From an uncultured Collinsella sp. (GTDB taxonomy: Bacteria > Actinomycetota > Coriobacteriia > Coriobacteriales > Coriobacteriaceae): a DNA stretch of 59,951 nt. The stretch's first letter is position 1. Each line of letters opens with the position of its first letter. This document shows positions 49,263 through 57,842 of this stretch, in pieces. The notes under the pieces are model-generated. The model was not told the DNA's origin and ran no database searches. It was given only the letters and a program-made list of their open reading frames with translations. The position numbers and the translations under genes are program-made. The stretch lies in contig CABUNB010000007.1 of assembly GCA_902492755.1 (NCBI GenBank), positions 1 to 59,951 of the forward strand, given 5' to 3'.

Positions 49263-49841
49263 TTACTTACGCGCCCTTTTTACGATCGTAAAGTCTGGAG
49301 CCATGCTCACAACGACATCTGCCGCGCTCGACGCAAAGCGTCGACCCGCATCGAGCTCGCGCGCAACCACCGAGAGTCGAACGCCCTCGATACCCCGGAG
49401 CATGCGGCCCAAAATCGGTTGCACCGGCGTATACATGCGCACAGTATGATCATCCGAGTCACCTCGGAAGAGCGGCGCGTGCATGTTGCCGATCTCCCAA
49501 CACGCATGCGCGAGCGCAATCGGGTCCATGCGGTCAACTTCGACCAGATAGACCTCGGCGCTGCGCAGGCGCACGACAACCGCTACGGGCACCGTGCCCG
49601 AACGGTCAATGGCAAGCACGTCACCGTCGGCAAGTCGTTCACTGTCAGCAACGCCCGGTCCAATATCAACCGTGCGTCCCAGCTCCGTGATGCCCACAAA
49701 CGCGCGGACATCCGCCTGATCCCAATCGAGCACCAGCTCATCAATCTCAAAGACGCCACCCAACTCCCGGCGAAGCAGGAGCTCATAAGACGGGTCGTTG
49801 AGATTTCCGAGGCACGCTGTCGAAACCAGGCTTACAGACAT
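49263..49841 (-). CDS. UreE-like metallochaperone family protein
   Basis: 192-aa protein. An N-terminal beta-rich domain (FEIDELVLDWDQADVRAF, then VLAIDRSGTVPVAVVV) is followed by a C-terminal part with AHACWEIGNMHAPLF (112-125), then VRMYTPVQPILGRMLRGIEGV. This mirrors UreE, where a CYHLGNRH segment holds the nickel-binding His and ...VLEDMLRGLG follows. The His-rich C-terminal tail of some UreE proteins is absent. ATG 49841 begins 3 nt after the SlyD-like stop and is coupled to it. No urease genes are in the window, so it may serve another nickel enzyme such as a hydrogenase. That is inference. Confidence 0.6.
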   Translation of the reverse strand: MSVSLVSTACLGNLNDPSYELLLRRELGGVFEIDELVLDWDQADVRAFVGITELGRTVDIGPGVADSERLADGDVLAIDRSGTVPVAVVVRLRSAEVYLVEVDRMDPIALAHACWEIGNMHAPLFRGDSDDHTVRMYTPVQPILGRMLRGIEGVRLSVVARELDAGRRFASSAADVVVSMAPDFTIVKRARK

Positions 49842-49844
49842 CGG

Positions 49845-50273
49845 CTAGTCCTCGACCTCGACAAGCTCGATATCGAAGTTGAGGTCCTTGCCGGCGAGCT
49901 CGTGGTTGGCGTCGAGCGTCACGGCCTCGGGCGTCACGTCGATGACCACGGCGGGGACGGGCATGCCGCTCGGCGTGGACAGGAAGAGCTTCATGCCCTT
50001 CTCGATCTGCTCGATATTGGGAACCTGCTCGGCCGGGAAGGTCAGAACCATCTCGGGGTTGTGCTCGCCGTAGGCGTCGGCAGCCGGGATGTGCACGGTC
50101 TTCTTCTCGCCGACCTGCATATCGACCACGGCGGCGTCAAAGCCCTTGATCATCTGGCCGGCACCGCAGGTGAACTCCAGCGGCTCGCCGCGATCGTAGG
50201 AGCTATCGAACTGCGTGCCGTCATCGAGCGTGCCGCGATAATGGGTCTTGACCTTCTTGCCCTGGTTGGACAT
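49845..50273 (-). CDS. SlyD-like FKBP-type peptidyl-prolyl isomerase
   Basis: 142-aa FKBP with the insert-in-flap domain of SlyD: VKTHYRGTLDDGTQFDSSYDRGEPLEF, GQMIKGFDAAVVDMQVGEKKTVHIPAADAYGEHNPEM, then the IF domain (~75-125, PNIEQIEKGMKLFLSTPSG and LDANHELAGKDLNFDIELVEV). SlyD proteins combine proline isomerase/chaperone activity with nickel delivery to hydrogenases, but the metal-binding His/Cys tail is absent here. ATG 50273 has GGAGG 5 nt upstream. It precedes the UreE-like gene as an operon. Confidence 0.92.
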   Translation of the reverse strand: MSNQGKKVKTHYRGTLDDGTQFDSSYDRGEPLEFTCGAGQMIKGFDAAVVDMQVGEKKTVHIPAADAYGEHNPEMVLTFPAEQVPNIEQIEKGMKLFLSTPSGMPVPAVVIDVTPEAVTLDANHELAGKDLNFDIELVEVED

Positions 50274-50392
50274 GGAAACCTCCGTGATAGGGGCGGCACA
50301 AACACAAGCCGCCGTGAACATATGGCGCTAACTATACCCTAGTCATACAATTTGAAGTCAGTTTGCAAAGAAACGCTGCAACCGGAGGAACC

Positions 50393-51406
50393 ATGGCATA
50401 TCCCGTATTTGACCTGCACTGCGACACCGCCGACCGCATCGGCTGGGCCACGCTCGACCTTGACCTGCGCTTTACCGCGGGCACCGATGGCTATTTCCCC
50501 GGCGACGAGACGCATCCGCAGGATTTCGACCTTATCGAGGGCAACGCCTGCGCCATCTCGCTCACAAAGATCGGCAAGACCCCGTGGGCGCAGTGCTTCG
50601 CCACGTTTGTCCCCGACGAGATTCCCGCCGCCCACGCCGCGCGTTTTCAGGCGCAGATCATGGCGCACATGAGCGGCCAGGCCATGCTCAACCACGACCG
50701 TATGGTCAACGTGCGAAGTGCCGCAGACATTCGCCCCGCACTTAAGGACGGCAAGGTCGCCTGCATCCACACCATCGAAAACGCCACGTTCTTTGCCGAG
50801 GACCCCGCGCTGATCGAGGTGCTTAAGAGCCTGGGCGTGCTCATGTCATCGCTCAGCTGGAACGCGCAGGGACCGCTCGCGAGCGGACACGACACCCACG
50901 CCGGCCTCACCGCCGCCGGTATCGAGGCACTTACGCAGATGGAGCACGCCGGCATGGTGCTCGACGTCTCCCACCTCAACGACGAGTGCTTTGACGAGGT
51001 CGTCGCCCATGCTACGCGCCCCTTCGTCGCCAGCCACTCCAACTCCCGCACCGTCTGCGGCGTCAAGCGCAACCTCACCGACGACCAGTTCCGCACCATT
51101 CGCGACATGGGCGGCATCGTCGGTCTCAACTACTGCAGCGAGTTCCTCTCCAACGAAGCAACCGACGAGACCGCCGCAGACGTCACCTTCGACCAGCTGG
51201 CGGCACACATCGAGCACTGGCTCGACCTGGGCGGCGAAGATGCCATCGCGCTCGGCGGCGACTGGGACGGTGCCGCTGTACCCGACTTCCTCTCCGACGC
51301 CAGCAAGATGCCCGAATTCCAGAACATGCTCTCCAAGCGCTTTGGTAAGACCGTGATGCAGAAACTCTGCAGCGACAACGCCCTCGCCTTCTTCGAGCGC
51401 TTCTAG
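50393..51406 (+). CDS. Peptidase M19 (membrane dipeptidase-like)
   Basis: 337-aa Zn-dependent dipeptidase. YPVFDLHCDTADRIGW carries the HxD ligands, and CIHTIENATFF supplies the bridging Glu. LDVSHLNDECFDEV and FVASHSNSRTVCGVKRNLTDDQ hold the second metal His and the substrate loop. GGEDAIALGGDWDG closes the barrel. No signal peptide is visible, so it is probably cytoplasmic. ATG 50393 has CCGGAGGAA upstream. Members cleave dipeptides, including D-amino-acid-containing ones. Confidence 0.94.
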   Translation: MAYPVFDLHCDTADRIGWATLDLDLRFTAGTDGYFPGDETHPQDFDLIEGNACAISLTKIGKTPWAQCFATFVPDEIPAAHAARFQAQIMAHMSGQAMLNHDRMVNVRSAADIRPALKDGKVACIHTIENATFFAEDPALIEVLKSLGVLMSSLSWNAQGPLASGHDTHAGLTAAGIEALTQMEHAGMVLDVSHLNDECFDEVVAHATRPFVASHSNSRTVCGVKRNLTDDQFRTIRDMGGIVGLNYCSEFLSNEATDETAADVTFDQLAAHIEHWLDLGGEDAIALGGDWDGAAVPDFLSDASKMPEFQNMLSKRFGKTVMQKLCSDNALAFFERF

Positions 51407-51480
51407 CCCTTCATTCCATTGACGGGCGGACATGCCGATCATTTGGCACGCCCGCCCGCACTCAACTTAAAGGACCGCAT

Positions 51481-52257
51481 TTGACGCAGCAGTTCACGAT
51501 TACCGTGCCCCGACCGGATGGAGCACCCATCCCCGTCATCGTCACCAAAAAGCGCGTCAAGAACTTTAACCTGCGCGTCACTTCGAGCGGCGAGGTCCAC
51601 GCCAGCGCACCACTCGGCGCCAGCCGCGAGCGTATCGAAGCGTTCGTTCGGCGTAACAGCGCGTGGATCATCGACCGACTTGCCCGGCGCGAGCAGCGCC
51701 AGACGACAACCGACGAGCCGTTCAGTCCCCACTCGATCATTGCGCTTTGGGGCAAGCCCATCACCGTTCAGGACGCACTCGACCACAACTTCGAATCGCC
51801 CGCACCGCGACCCAAACAAGCCACGTTCGCAAGCTTTATGGGCGCCGACGGACCAAATGAGTGCCCACAGCCCCGGCGGCACGCAAACCTCGACGGCCTA
51901 ACGCCCGAAGAACTCCAAGTTCACATCGATCAACTCTATGCGTCCGAGGTCACCGCAGCGCTGCGTGACATGGTGCATGCCTACGAAATCGCCATGGGCG
52001 TCACCGTGGCCCGCGTCTCGGTACGCAGCATGAAGACGCGCTGGGGCTCATGCACACCCAAAACCGCCACCATTCGCATCGCACGCGAACTTGCCGCCTA
52101 TCCCGTAGAGTGCCTCGATATGGTTGTCGCCCACGAGCTCGTCCACTTGCTCGAGCCGAGCCACAACCAGCGCTTTCACGCCCTGCTCGACACGTATTGC
52201 CCCGATAACAGGTCACTGTCGCAGCGACTCAAAAAACCGCCCGCCGACGATATCTAG
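51481..52257 (+). CDS. YgjP-like (DUF45/M48-type) metallopeptidase
   Basis: 258-aa protein of the YgjP/WrbI family. The C-terminal domain has the motif SMKTRWGSCTPKTATIRI, then DMVVAHELVHLLEPSHNQRFHALLDTYCP with zinc ligands (HELVH plus a downstream His). The N-terminal ~80 residues form a beta-rich domain with VKNFNLRVTSSGEVHASAPLG. A low-conservation insert (~85-135) stands between. TTG 51481 has AAAGGA upstream and gives the expected start. The substrate is unknown; family members are inferred metalloproteases. Confidence 0.87.
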   Translation: MTQQFTITVPRPDGAPIPVIVTKKRVKNFNLRVTSSGEVHASAPLGASRERIEAFVRRNSAWIIDRLARREQRQTTTDEPFSPHSIIALWGKPITVQDALDHNFESPAPRPKQATFASFMGADGPNECPQPRRHANLDGLTPEELQVHIDQLYASEVTAALRDMVHAYEIAMGVTVARVSVRSMKTRWGSCTPKTATIRIARELAAYPVECLDMVVAHELVHLLEPSHNQRFHALLDTYCPDNRSLSQRLKKPPADDI

Positions 52258-52263
52258 CGTCGG

Positions 52264-52749
52264 CTAGCGCACACGCTCGATTTCGACACCGCAGCTTGCC
52301 AGGGGCAGGCCGACAGGCGCCCACGGCTTATCGAGCTTGATGCGCACACCAAGCAGCGAGGGGTAACGGCGCAGCAACATCTGGGCTGTCCCCTCGGCTG
52401 CCGCCTCGATCAGCTTAAACGTATGCTCGCGCAGATAGCCGTCGACATCGTGGCAAACCGAGCCGTAGTCAATCGAGGCGTCCAAGCTATCGTGCTCCCC
52501 CGCCGCACGCAGGTCGGCATAGAGCACCAGAGACACGATGAACTTCTGTCCCAGCGCGTTCTCCTCGGGATACACGCCATGGTTGGCAAAGACCTCAAGG
52601 CCGTCGATGGTAATGCGGTCGGCATGGCGCAGATCGTCATAGTTCACGTGGGGAACCGCCGTTGCAGTGGAGATATCGCCCCTGCCACGGCGAGCCAGTT
52701 CGGCCCCCTCGGCCTTGGTTGCGTTCTCGGGTAGCTTTTTATTAGTCAT
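52264..52749 (-). CDS. folB: Dihydroneopterin aldolase
   Basis: 161-aa enzyme splitting dihydroneopterin to 6-hydroxymethyl-dihydropterin in folate synthesis. The core (~42-161) carries DRITIDGLEVFANHGVYPEENALGQKFIVSL, YGSVCHDV and KLIEAAAEGTAQMLL, and the end PWAPVGLPLASCGVEIER. The ~40-residue N-terminal extension is not part of the family fold and could be an artefact of an early start, although ATG 52749 has a GGAG site. Part of the folE-HD-folB group. Confidence 0.92.
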   Translation of the reverse strand: MTNKKLPENATKAEGAELARRGRGDISTATAVPHVNYDDLRHADRITIDGLEVFANHGVYPEENALGQKFIVSLVLYADLRAAGEHDSLDASIDYGSVCHDVDGYLREHTFKLIEAAAEGTAQMLLRRYPSLLGVRIKLDKPWAPVGLPLASCGVEIERVR

Positions 52750-52792
52750 CGCGATCGTCTCCTTCGTTTAGGACCCCGACCGCGCATACCGA

Positions 52793-53374
52793 CTACACGC
52801 GAATCGACAGGTTCTTTTTATCATCGCTCCAGTTGCAAGCATTGCGCGCGGGACATGCAAAGCAGGCACGCGATGCCTTGTCGGCCGCATAGAGCAGGCG
52901 CTCGAGCGGCTGACTGTTCACGCGCAGCTTTCGATGGCCCAAGATAGCCGTCTTAATAGCTGCGGCGTCGGCTGGCGCAAACGCCACATCGTCGGGCATG
53001 CCGGCGAGAATTGCATCGGCGACGCGCTCGCTTGCAACATCATGGGATATACCCGATTCATACTGTTCATCTTTGCCGATATCGTGAAGAAGTGCCGTGG
53101 CATAGATGACCTCGCGGTCAAATTCGAGCCCTTCCTCAAGATTCTTGATCCACATAATGCGAGCGACATCGAGCAGATGATCAATACCGTGGCGACAAAA
53201 GATGCGCCCAGATTCCAGCTGAGCGATATTGCCCAGATGACGTCGGAACAGACCGTTGGCACAGATGTAATCAATGCGAGGCATGGCGCCAAAAGGAGTC
53301 AGGCCAGAAGCCATAAAGCCGCGACGCGGCGTTCCCTCATCGGTATTCGATACAAAGTCGTTGACGACCCTCAT
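52793..53374 (-). CDS. HD-domain phosphohydrolase
   Basis: 193-aa HD-superfamily protein. The metal site is spread over RHGIDHLLDVARI, ATALLHDIGKDEQY (HD) and GHRKLRV, with a terminal Cys-containing segment (RACFACPARNACNW). It overlaps almost directly with folE (ATG 53374 lies 1 nt past the folE stop) and precedes folB. Its position between GTP cyclohydrolase and the aldolase suggests it removes a phosphate in the folate pathway, perhaps dihydroneopterin phosphate. That is inference. Confidence 0.8.
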   Translation of the reverse strand: MRVVNDFVSNTDEGTPRRGFMASGLTPFGAMPRIDYICANGLFRRHLGNIAQLESGRIFCRHGIDHLLDVARIMWIKNLEEGLEFDREVIYATALLHDIGKDEQYESGISHDVASERVADAILAGMPDDVAFAPADAAAIKTAILGHRKLRVNSQPLERLLYAADKASRACFACPARNACNWSDDKKNLSIRV

Positions 53375-53375
53375 G

Positions 53376-53933
53376 TTAACGGCCCAGCATCCTAAAGAAC
53401 CGTTCCTCAAGTGCGGGGTCTGTCTCAAAGACACCGCGACGAGCGAGCGTCACGGTCTTGGTGCCGGGCTTTTGCACACCGCGCATGGTCATGCACATGT
53501 GCTCGGCCTCCATGAGCACAATCGCTCCCTGGGGGACAAGATAATCCATAAGGGCATCGGCAACCTGCGCGCACAGCTGCTCCTGCAGCTGCAGGCGGCG
53601 GGCATAGACCTCCACCGTGCGGGCAAGCTTGGAAAGCCCGGCCACGCGACCATTGGGGATATAACCGATCGCTGCCTTGCCATAAAACGGCAGCAAATGG
53701 TGCTCGCACAGCGAGTAGAACGTGATGTCGCGCTCGATAACCAAATCGTTCGAAGCAACGGCAAAGGTTTTGGACAGATGCTCCTCCGCACTCTGGTCCA
53801 TACCACCGGCAATCTCACCATACATACGGGCAACGCGCGCCGGCGTCTCCAGCAGGCCCTCACGAGTTGGGTCCTCGCCTATGCCCTCAAGCAACAGCTT
53901 GATGGCGGCCTCGACTTTTTCCTGATCGACCAT
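53376..53933 (-). CDS. folE: GTP cyclohydrolase I
   Basis: 185-aa enzyme opening GTP to dihydroneopterin triphosphate. The signature is DITFYSLCEHHLLPFYGKAAIGYIP with the Zn ligand Cys and two His. SKLARTVEVYARRLQLQEQLCAQVADAL and MCMTMRGVQKPGTKTVTLA (third Zn ligand Cys) complete it. Start ATG 53933. First gene of a folE-HD-folB operon, after the nrdG gene on the same strand. Confidence 0.96.
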   Translation of the reverse strand: MVDQEKVEAAIKLLLEGIGEDPTREGLLETPARVARMYGEIAGGMDQSAEEHLSKTFAVASNDLVIERDITFYSLCEHHLLPFYGKAAIGYIPNGRVAGLSKLARTVEVYARRLQLQEQLCAQVADALMDYLVPQGAIVLMEAEHMCMTMRGVQKPGTKTVTLARRGVFETDPALEERFFRMLGR

Positions 53934-53999
53934 CTGGGCCTCACTTTTCCGATTTCACGTTCGCGCTATGGTACCACGCCGGCGCACAGCCGCCACCAG

Positions 54000-54581
54000 C
54001 TACATAGTATGGGTCGAATAGACAGGATCGTCCCGCCAAAGCTCCACAGCGTCGCAAAGCGCAACATCCTCACGCGCAGCACGGGCGCGCGTGGCGTTCA
54101 TATCGATCACACGCTGATTGCTCGAGCCCCTAAAGCGCAGCGTGATATCGTACAGATCCTGAACAAACGGACCGTCCACCAACATATCAAGACAGGCAAG
54201 GATGCGGTCCGTGACCTCGGTGTAGTGGCGACCGCCCGGCATAAGCTCCTCGAGCACATCACCGGTAAAGCACCAAATAGTCTTCCCCGACTCTACGGGA
54301 TAGGCAGCGCGAACGCGCTCGACAAAGTCAACGAGCCCCGCCTGATTCTCGGGCTCCATAGGCTCGCCGCCCAAAATCGTCAGACCGTCAATAAAGGGAT
54401 GATCGAGGCTCTCGATAATCTTATCCTCGACGGCACGATCGAAGGGCTCGCCCGCAGCAAAATCCCACGCGACAGAGTTAAAGCAGTTCTTGCACCCACG
54501 ACGGCACCCGCTCACAAACAGAGAAGTACGAACGCCTTCCCCATCAGCAATGTCGAAATACTTAATGTTCGCGTAGTTCAT
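54000..54581 (-). CDS. nrdG: Anaerobic ribonucleotide reductase-activating enzyme
   Basis: 193-aa radical-SAM activase: the cluster motif is SGCRRGCKNCFN (CxxxCxxC, ~25-36), with LTILGGEPMEPENQ and CFTGDVLEELMP following. It installs the glycyl radical on NrdD with SAM and an electron donor, and works only without oxygen. ATG 54581 has GGGAG upstream; the frame reads further 5' without support. It lies downstream of nrdD across a 426-nt gap with two inverted repeats. Confidence 0.94.
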   Translation of the reverse strand: MNYANIKYFDIADGEGVRTSLFVSGCRRGCKNCFNSVAWDFAAGEPFDRAVEDKIIESLDHPFIDGLTILGGEPMEPENQAGLVDFVERVRAAYPVESGKTIWCFTGDVLEELMPGGRHYTEVTDRILACLDMLVDGPFVQDLYDITLRFRGSSNQRVIDMNATRARAAREDVALCDAVELWRDDPVYSTHTM

Positions 54582-54597
54582 AGGTAACTCTCCCGGG

Positions 54598-54679
54598 AGG
54601 CCGGGACATATCATCCCGTCCTCAAACATTCTCGGCCTGCGGCCTGCGAAACTGCGGGCGGGACGATATGTCCCGGCCT
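54598..54679. repeat. 24-bp inverted repeat before nrdG
   Basis: AGGCCGGGACATATCATCCC-GTCC and GGGCGGGACGATATGTCCCG-GCCT pair over 24 bp with two differences. A 34-nt middle contains GGCCTGCGGCC. The left arm ends 17 nt before the nrdG start, close to the ribosome binding site. The transcribed minus-strand RNA would fold into a large hairpin in the nrdD-nrdG leader. Confidence 0.6.
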
Positions 54680-54858
54680 CATGCAAAGGGTAACTCAATG
54701 AACGAAGCGAACATCGAGTATAGGGTTCGAGGTCCAATAAAAACTTTGTTGCAGCTCAACCGTTGTTGCAAGCCAGTCGCAGTCGCAGCTCAAACAATTT
54801 CCGCTAAGAACTTCGAGGAGTGAGCAGACCGCATGCCGCATCTCAGCTACGTCAACTT

Positions 54859-54996
54859 GGCTGCCCCGTAGCGAGACGCCGGACCTTTGCTCGATATGAG
54901 TTCCGCACGAACAGGAGGCGCCAGTGGCGCCTCCGTCGTGAGTCAGGACTGTCCGAAATAGCGAGCAAAGGTCCGGCGGCTCGCTACGGGGCAGCC
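54859..54996. repeat. 35-bp inverted repeat with internal hairpin, nrdD-nrdG spacer
   Basis: Arms 54859-54893 and 54962-54996 are exact complements except one base. They begin GGCTGCCCCGTAGCGAG and end TCGCTACGGGGCAGCC. The 68-bp spacer contains a second perfect hairpin, GGAGGCGCC-AGT-GGCGCCTCC (54914-54934). It lies 11 nt after the nrdD stop, so it may end the nrdD message or form a structured RNA. It has no reading frame of its own. Confidence 0.7.
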
Positions 54997-55007
54997 TGGG
55001 ATGGATA

Positions 55008-57230
55008 TTAGAGATGCAGCACGCGGTCGCGGATCTCCTCGGTTCGACCCTGGTTCCAGAATTGGGTACCGATGTAGCCGCACGTACGACGGGCGACGTT
55101 CATCTTCTCCTGATCGCGGTTACCGCAGTTGGGGCACTCCCACACCAGCTTGCCGTCATCCTCGACAATGCGAATCTCGCCGTCGTAGCCACACACCTGG
55201 CAGTAGTCGCTCTTAGTGTTGAGCTCGGCGTACATGATGTTGTCATAGATGTACTGCATCACGCGAATGACGGCCTTGAGGTTGTCCTGCATGTTGGGAA
55301 CCTCGACGTAGGAGATGGCGCCGCCCGGCGAAAGCTGCTGGAACATACCCTCAAACTTAAGCTTATCGAAGGCGTCGATCTCCTCGGATACATGGACGTG
55401 GTAGCTGTTGGTGATATAGCCCTTGTCCGTCACGCCCGGGATGATGCCAAAACGACGCTGTAGGCACTTGGCGAACTTGTAGGTCGTCGACTCCAGCGGC
55501 GTGCCGTACAGCGAGAAGTCGATGTCGCTTTCGGCCTTCCACTCCGCACACTTGTCGTTCATGCGCTGCATGACCGCCATGGCGAACGGCGTGCCCTCCT
55601 TCTCGGTGTGGCTGTGGCCCGTCATGTACTTGACGCACTCATACAGACCGGCATAGCCCAGGCTAATGGTGGAATATCCGCCCACGAGCAGTTTGTCGAT
55701 CGTCTCGCCCTTCTTCAGGCGCGCCAAGGCACCGTACTGCCACAGAATCGGTGCGGCGTCCGAAAGCGTGCCCATCAGGCGCTCGTGACGGCACAGCAGG
55801 GCACGGTGGCACAGCTCGAGGCGCTCGTCAAAGATCTTCCAGAACTTGTCCATGTCCTGATGCGAGCTCAGTGCGACGTCGGGCAGGTTGATAGTCACGA
55901 CGCCCTGGTTAAAACGACCGTAGTACTTGGGCTTGTTCGGGTCATAGTTCAGCGCGTTGGCAACGTTGTTAAAGCCGTTGCCCGAACGGTCGGGCGTCAG
56001 GAAGCTGCGGCAGCCCATGCAGGTGTAGCAATCGCCATTGCCCGCGGTCTCGCCCTTCGACAGCTTGAGCTCGCGCATCTTCTTCTCGGAGATGTAGTCG
56101 GGCACCATGCGCTTGGCGGTGCACTTGGCAGCCAGCTGGGTCAGGTAGAAGTACGGGGAGTCCTCGTAAACGTTATCATCCTCGAGCACGTAGATGAGCT
56201 TGGGGAACGCCGGGGTGATCCACACGCCGGCCTCGTTCTTAACGCCCTCATAGCGCTGGCGCAGCGTCTCCTCCACGATCATGGCAAGGTCGTGCTTCTC
56301 CTGGGCCGAGCGAGCCTCGTTAAGATACATGAAGACCGTCACGAACGGCGCCTGGCCGTTGGTGGTCATAAGGGTCACGACCTGATACTGGATCGTCTGG
56401 ACGCCACGACGAATCTCGTCGCGCAGGCGGTCCTCAACGACCTCGCGGACCTTTTCGGGGGATGCGGAAACACCGAGTTCCTCGAGCTCACGCGCGACTT
56501 CACCGCGGATCTTCTGACGGCTCACCTCAACAAAGGGGGCAAGATGGGTCAGCGAAATGGACTGGCCACCGTACTGGGAGGAAGCAACCTGGGCGATGAT
56601 CTGCGTCGCGATATTGCAGGCCGTCGAGAAGCTGTGCGGCTTCTCAATTAGCGTGCCCGAGATAACGGTGCCGTTCTGGAGCATATCCTCCAGGTTCACC
56701 AGGTCGCAGTTATGCATGTGCTGGGCAAAGTAGTCCGAATCGTGGAAGTGAATCAGGCCCTCATTGTGTGCGTCCACAATCTCCTGGGGCAGCAGCACGC
56801 GCTGGGTCAGGTCCTTGGAGATCTCGCCGGCCATGTAGTCGCGCTGAACGGAGTTGACGGTCGGGTTCTTGTTGGAGTTCTCCTGCTTGACCTCTTCGTT
56901 GTTGCACTCGATGAGCGACAGAATCTTGTCATCGGTCGTGTTCTTCTGGCGCTTCAGGCTCTGAACATAGCGATAGATGATGTAGTGGCGAGCGACCTCG
57001 TAACAGTCGAGACGCATGATCTCGTCCTCGACCAGATCCTGGATCTCCTCGACCGAAACGGTATGGCCGGCATTCTCGCATGCCTCGGCGACGTTTTGAG
57101 CCGCGTAGATCACCTGGCGGTCGGTAAGGCGAGAGCCCTCCTCAACCTCCAAGTTTGCAGCACGGATGGCATTGACGATCTTATCGATGTCAAAGACAAC
57201 CTCGGTGCCGCTGCGCTTGATGATCTTCAT
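55008..57230 (-). CDS. nrdD: Anaerobic ribonucleoside-triphosphate reductase
   Basis: 740-aa class III RNR catalytic subunit. The N-terminal ATP-cone (~1-95; KIIKRSGTEVVFDIDKIVNAI) senses ATP/dATP. FHDSDYFAQHMHNCDLVNLEDML and SLGYAGLYECVKYMTGHSHTEKEG are core motifs. A Zn-finger (CQVCGYDGEI and CPNCGNRD) and the glycyl-radical loop RRTCGYIGTQFWNQGRTEEI (Gly about residue 715) are at the C-terminus. ATG 57230 has GAGG upstream. It is preceded by a candidate NrdR box pair and supplies dNTPs under anaerobiosis. Confidence 0.97.
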   Translation of the reverse strand: MKIIKRSGTEVVFDIDKIVNAIRAANLEVEEGSRLTDRQVIYAAQNVAEACENAGHTVSVEEIQDLVEDEIMRLDCYEVARHYIIYRYVQSLKRQKNTTDDKILSLIECNNEEVKQENSNKNPTVNSVQRDYMAGEISKDLTQRVLLPQEIVDAHNEGLIHFHDSDYFAQHMHNCDLVNLEDMLQNGTVISGTLIEKPHSFSTACNIATQIIAQVASSQYGGQSISLTHLAPFVEVSRQKIRGEVARELEELGVSASPEKVREVVEDRLRDEIRRGVQTIQYQVVTLMTTNGQAPFVTVFMYLNEARSAQEKHDLAMIVEETLRQRYEGVKNEAGVWITPAFPKLIYVLEDDNVYEDSPYFYLTQLAAKCTAKRMVPDYISEKKMRELKLSKGETAGNGDCYTCMGCRSFLTPDRSGNGFNNVANALNYDPNKPKYYGRFNQGVVTINLPDVALSSHQDMDKFWKIFDERLELCHRALLCRHERLMGTLSDAAPILWQYGALARLKKGETIDKLLVGGYSTISLGYAGLYECVKYMTGHSHTEKEGTPFAMAVMQRMNDKCAEWKAESDIDFSLYGTPLESTTYKFAKCLQRRFGIIPGVTDKGYITNSYHVHVSEEIDAFDKLKFEGMFQQLSPGGAISYVEVPNMQDNLKAVIRVMQYIYDNIMYAELNTKSDYCQVCGYDGEIRIVEDDGKLVWECPNCGNRDQEKMNVARRTCGYIGTQFWNQGRTEEIRDRVLHL

Positions 57231-57455
57231 CCTCTTGCCTCTTTCGCGTCGTAATCTCATTGCGCTTCAGAGCCAAACGATGCCCGGCCGGGCTTGCCCC
57301 TGCCTTGCGGCGCCGTCGCGCAATCTGTGTTCTCGATAAACCATAGGTCCTCATGCGGACATTCCTCGCGGCCGATCAAGCGGCTCAAAGGCGTGTCCAA
57401 ATGGGGTGAATAAGGTCCTCGTTCTCTGTCCGCCATCTATCATACGACAAAGACG

Positions 57456-57503
57456 CATCTATATCCTGTATTCTTTTTTTAGGTCAAACACAACATATAG
57501 TGT
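57456..57503 (-). promoter_or_regulatory. Two candidate NrdR boxes upstream of nrdD
   Basis: ACACAACATATAGTGT (57488-57503, plus strand) and CATCTATATCCTGTAT (57456-57471) are NrdR-like near-palindromes, 32 bp start to start. That is three helical turns, the spacing usual for NrdR box pairs. They lie 230-275 nt before the nrdD start. NrdR represses RNR genes in response to dATP. The nrdR gene is not in the window. Confidence 0.6.
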
Positions 57504-57842
57504 TTCAGCAGGTCAAAGCAATTGGTCATTTTGCAGACGCATTATAAATGAGGGGTTCTTGGCGAGTCGGTAAAACGTTACCAACACGGCTACCTGCATG
57601 GCAGTTATAAAACCCCCTTAGTCAAGCCGCTGACAAATCCTACCAAAACCAAGCCGCTCACGCCAAAAGAATCCAAAAGATTATGCTTGACCAACATGTT
57701 GCGGTCACGGTCGGCCAGGACGTATGCAATCTGCCGGCACCTCTACGGGGACCTTGGATCAATATTTGGTGGCAAATTTGACGGCGTGCTTGGTAGCAAA
57801 ACAAAACAGCCCAGAGGACATAGCCTCTGAGCTGCGAACATT
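57504..57842. other. Gene-free stretch between nrdD promoter and tRNA-Val
   Basis: No supportable gene. I see a short inverted region (GGTAAAACGTTACC near 57580) and imperfect GGGG/CCCC arms around 57551-57617. A frame here overlaps the tRNAs and is not convincing. Confidence 0.4.

Noticed and set aside
57548..57620. A third tRNA or tmRNA-like fold upstream of the tRNAs
   Set aside because: The G-run/C-run arms are short, no anticodon arm or T-loop is present, and no tmRNA tag reads out.
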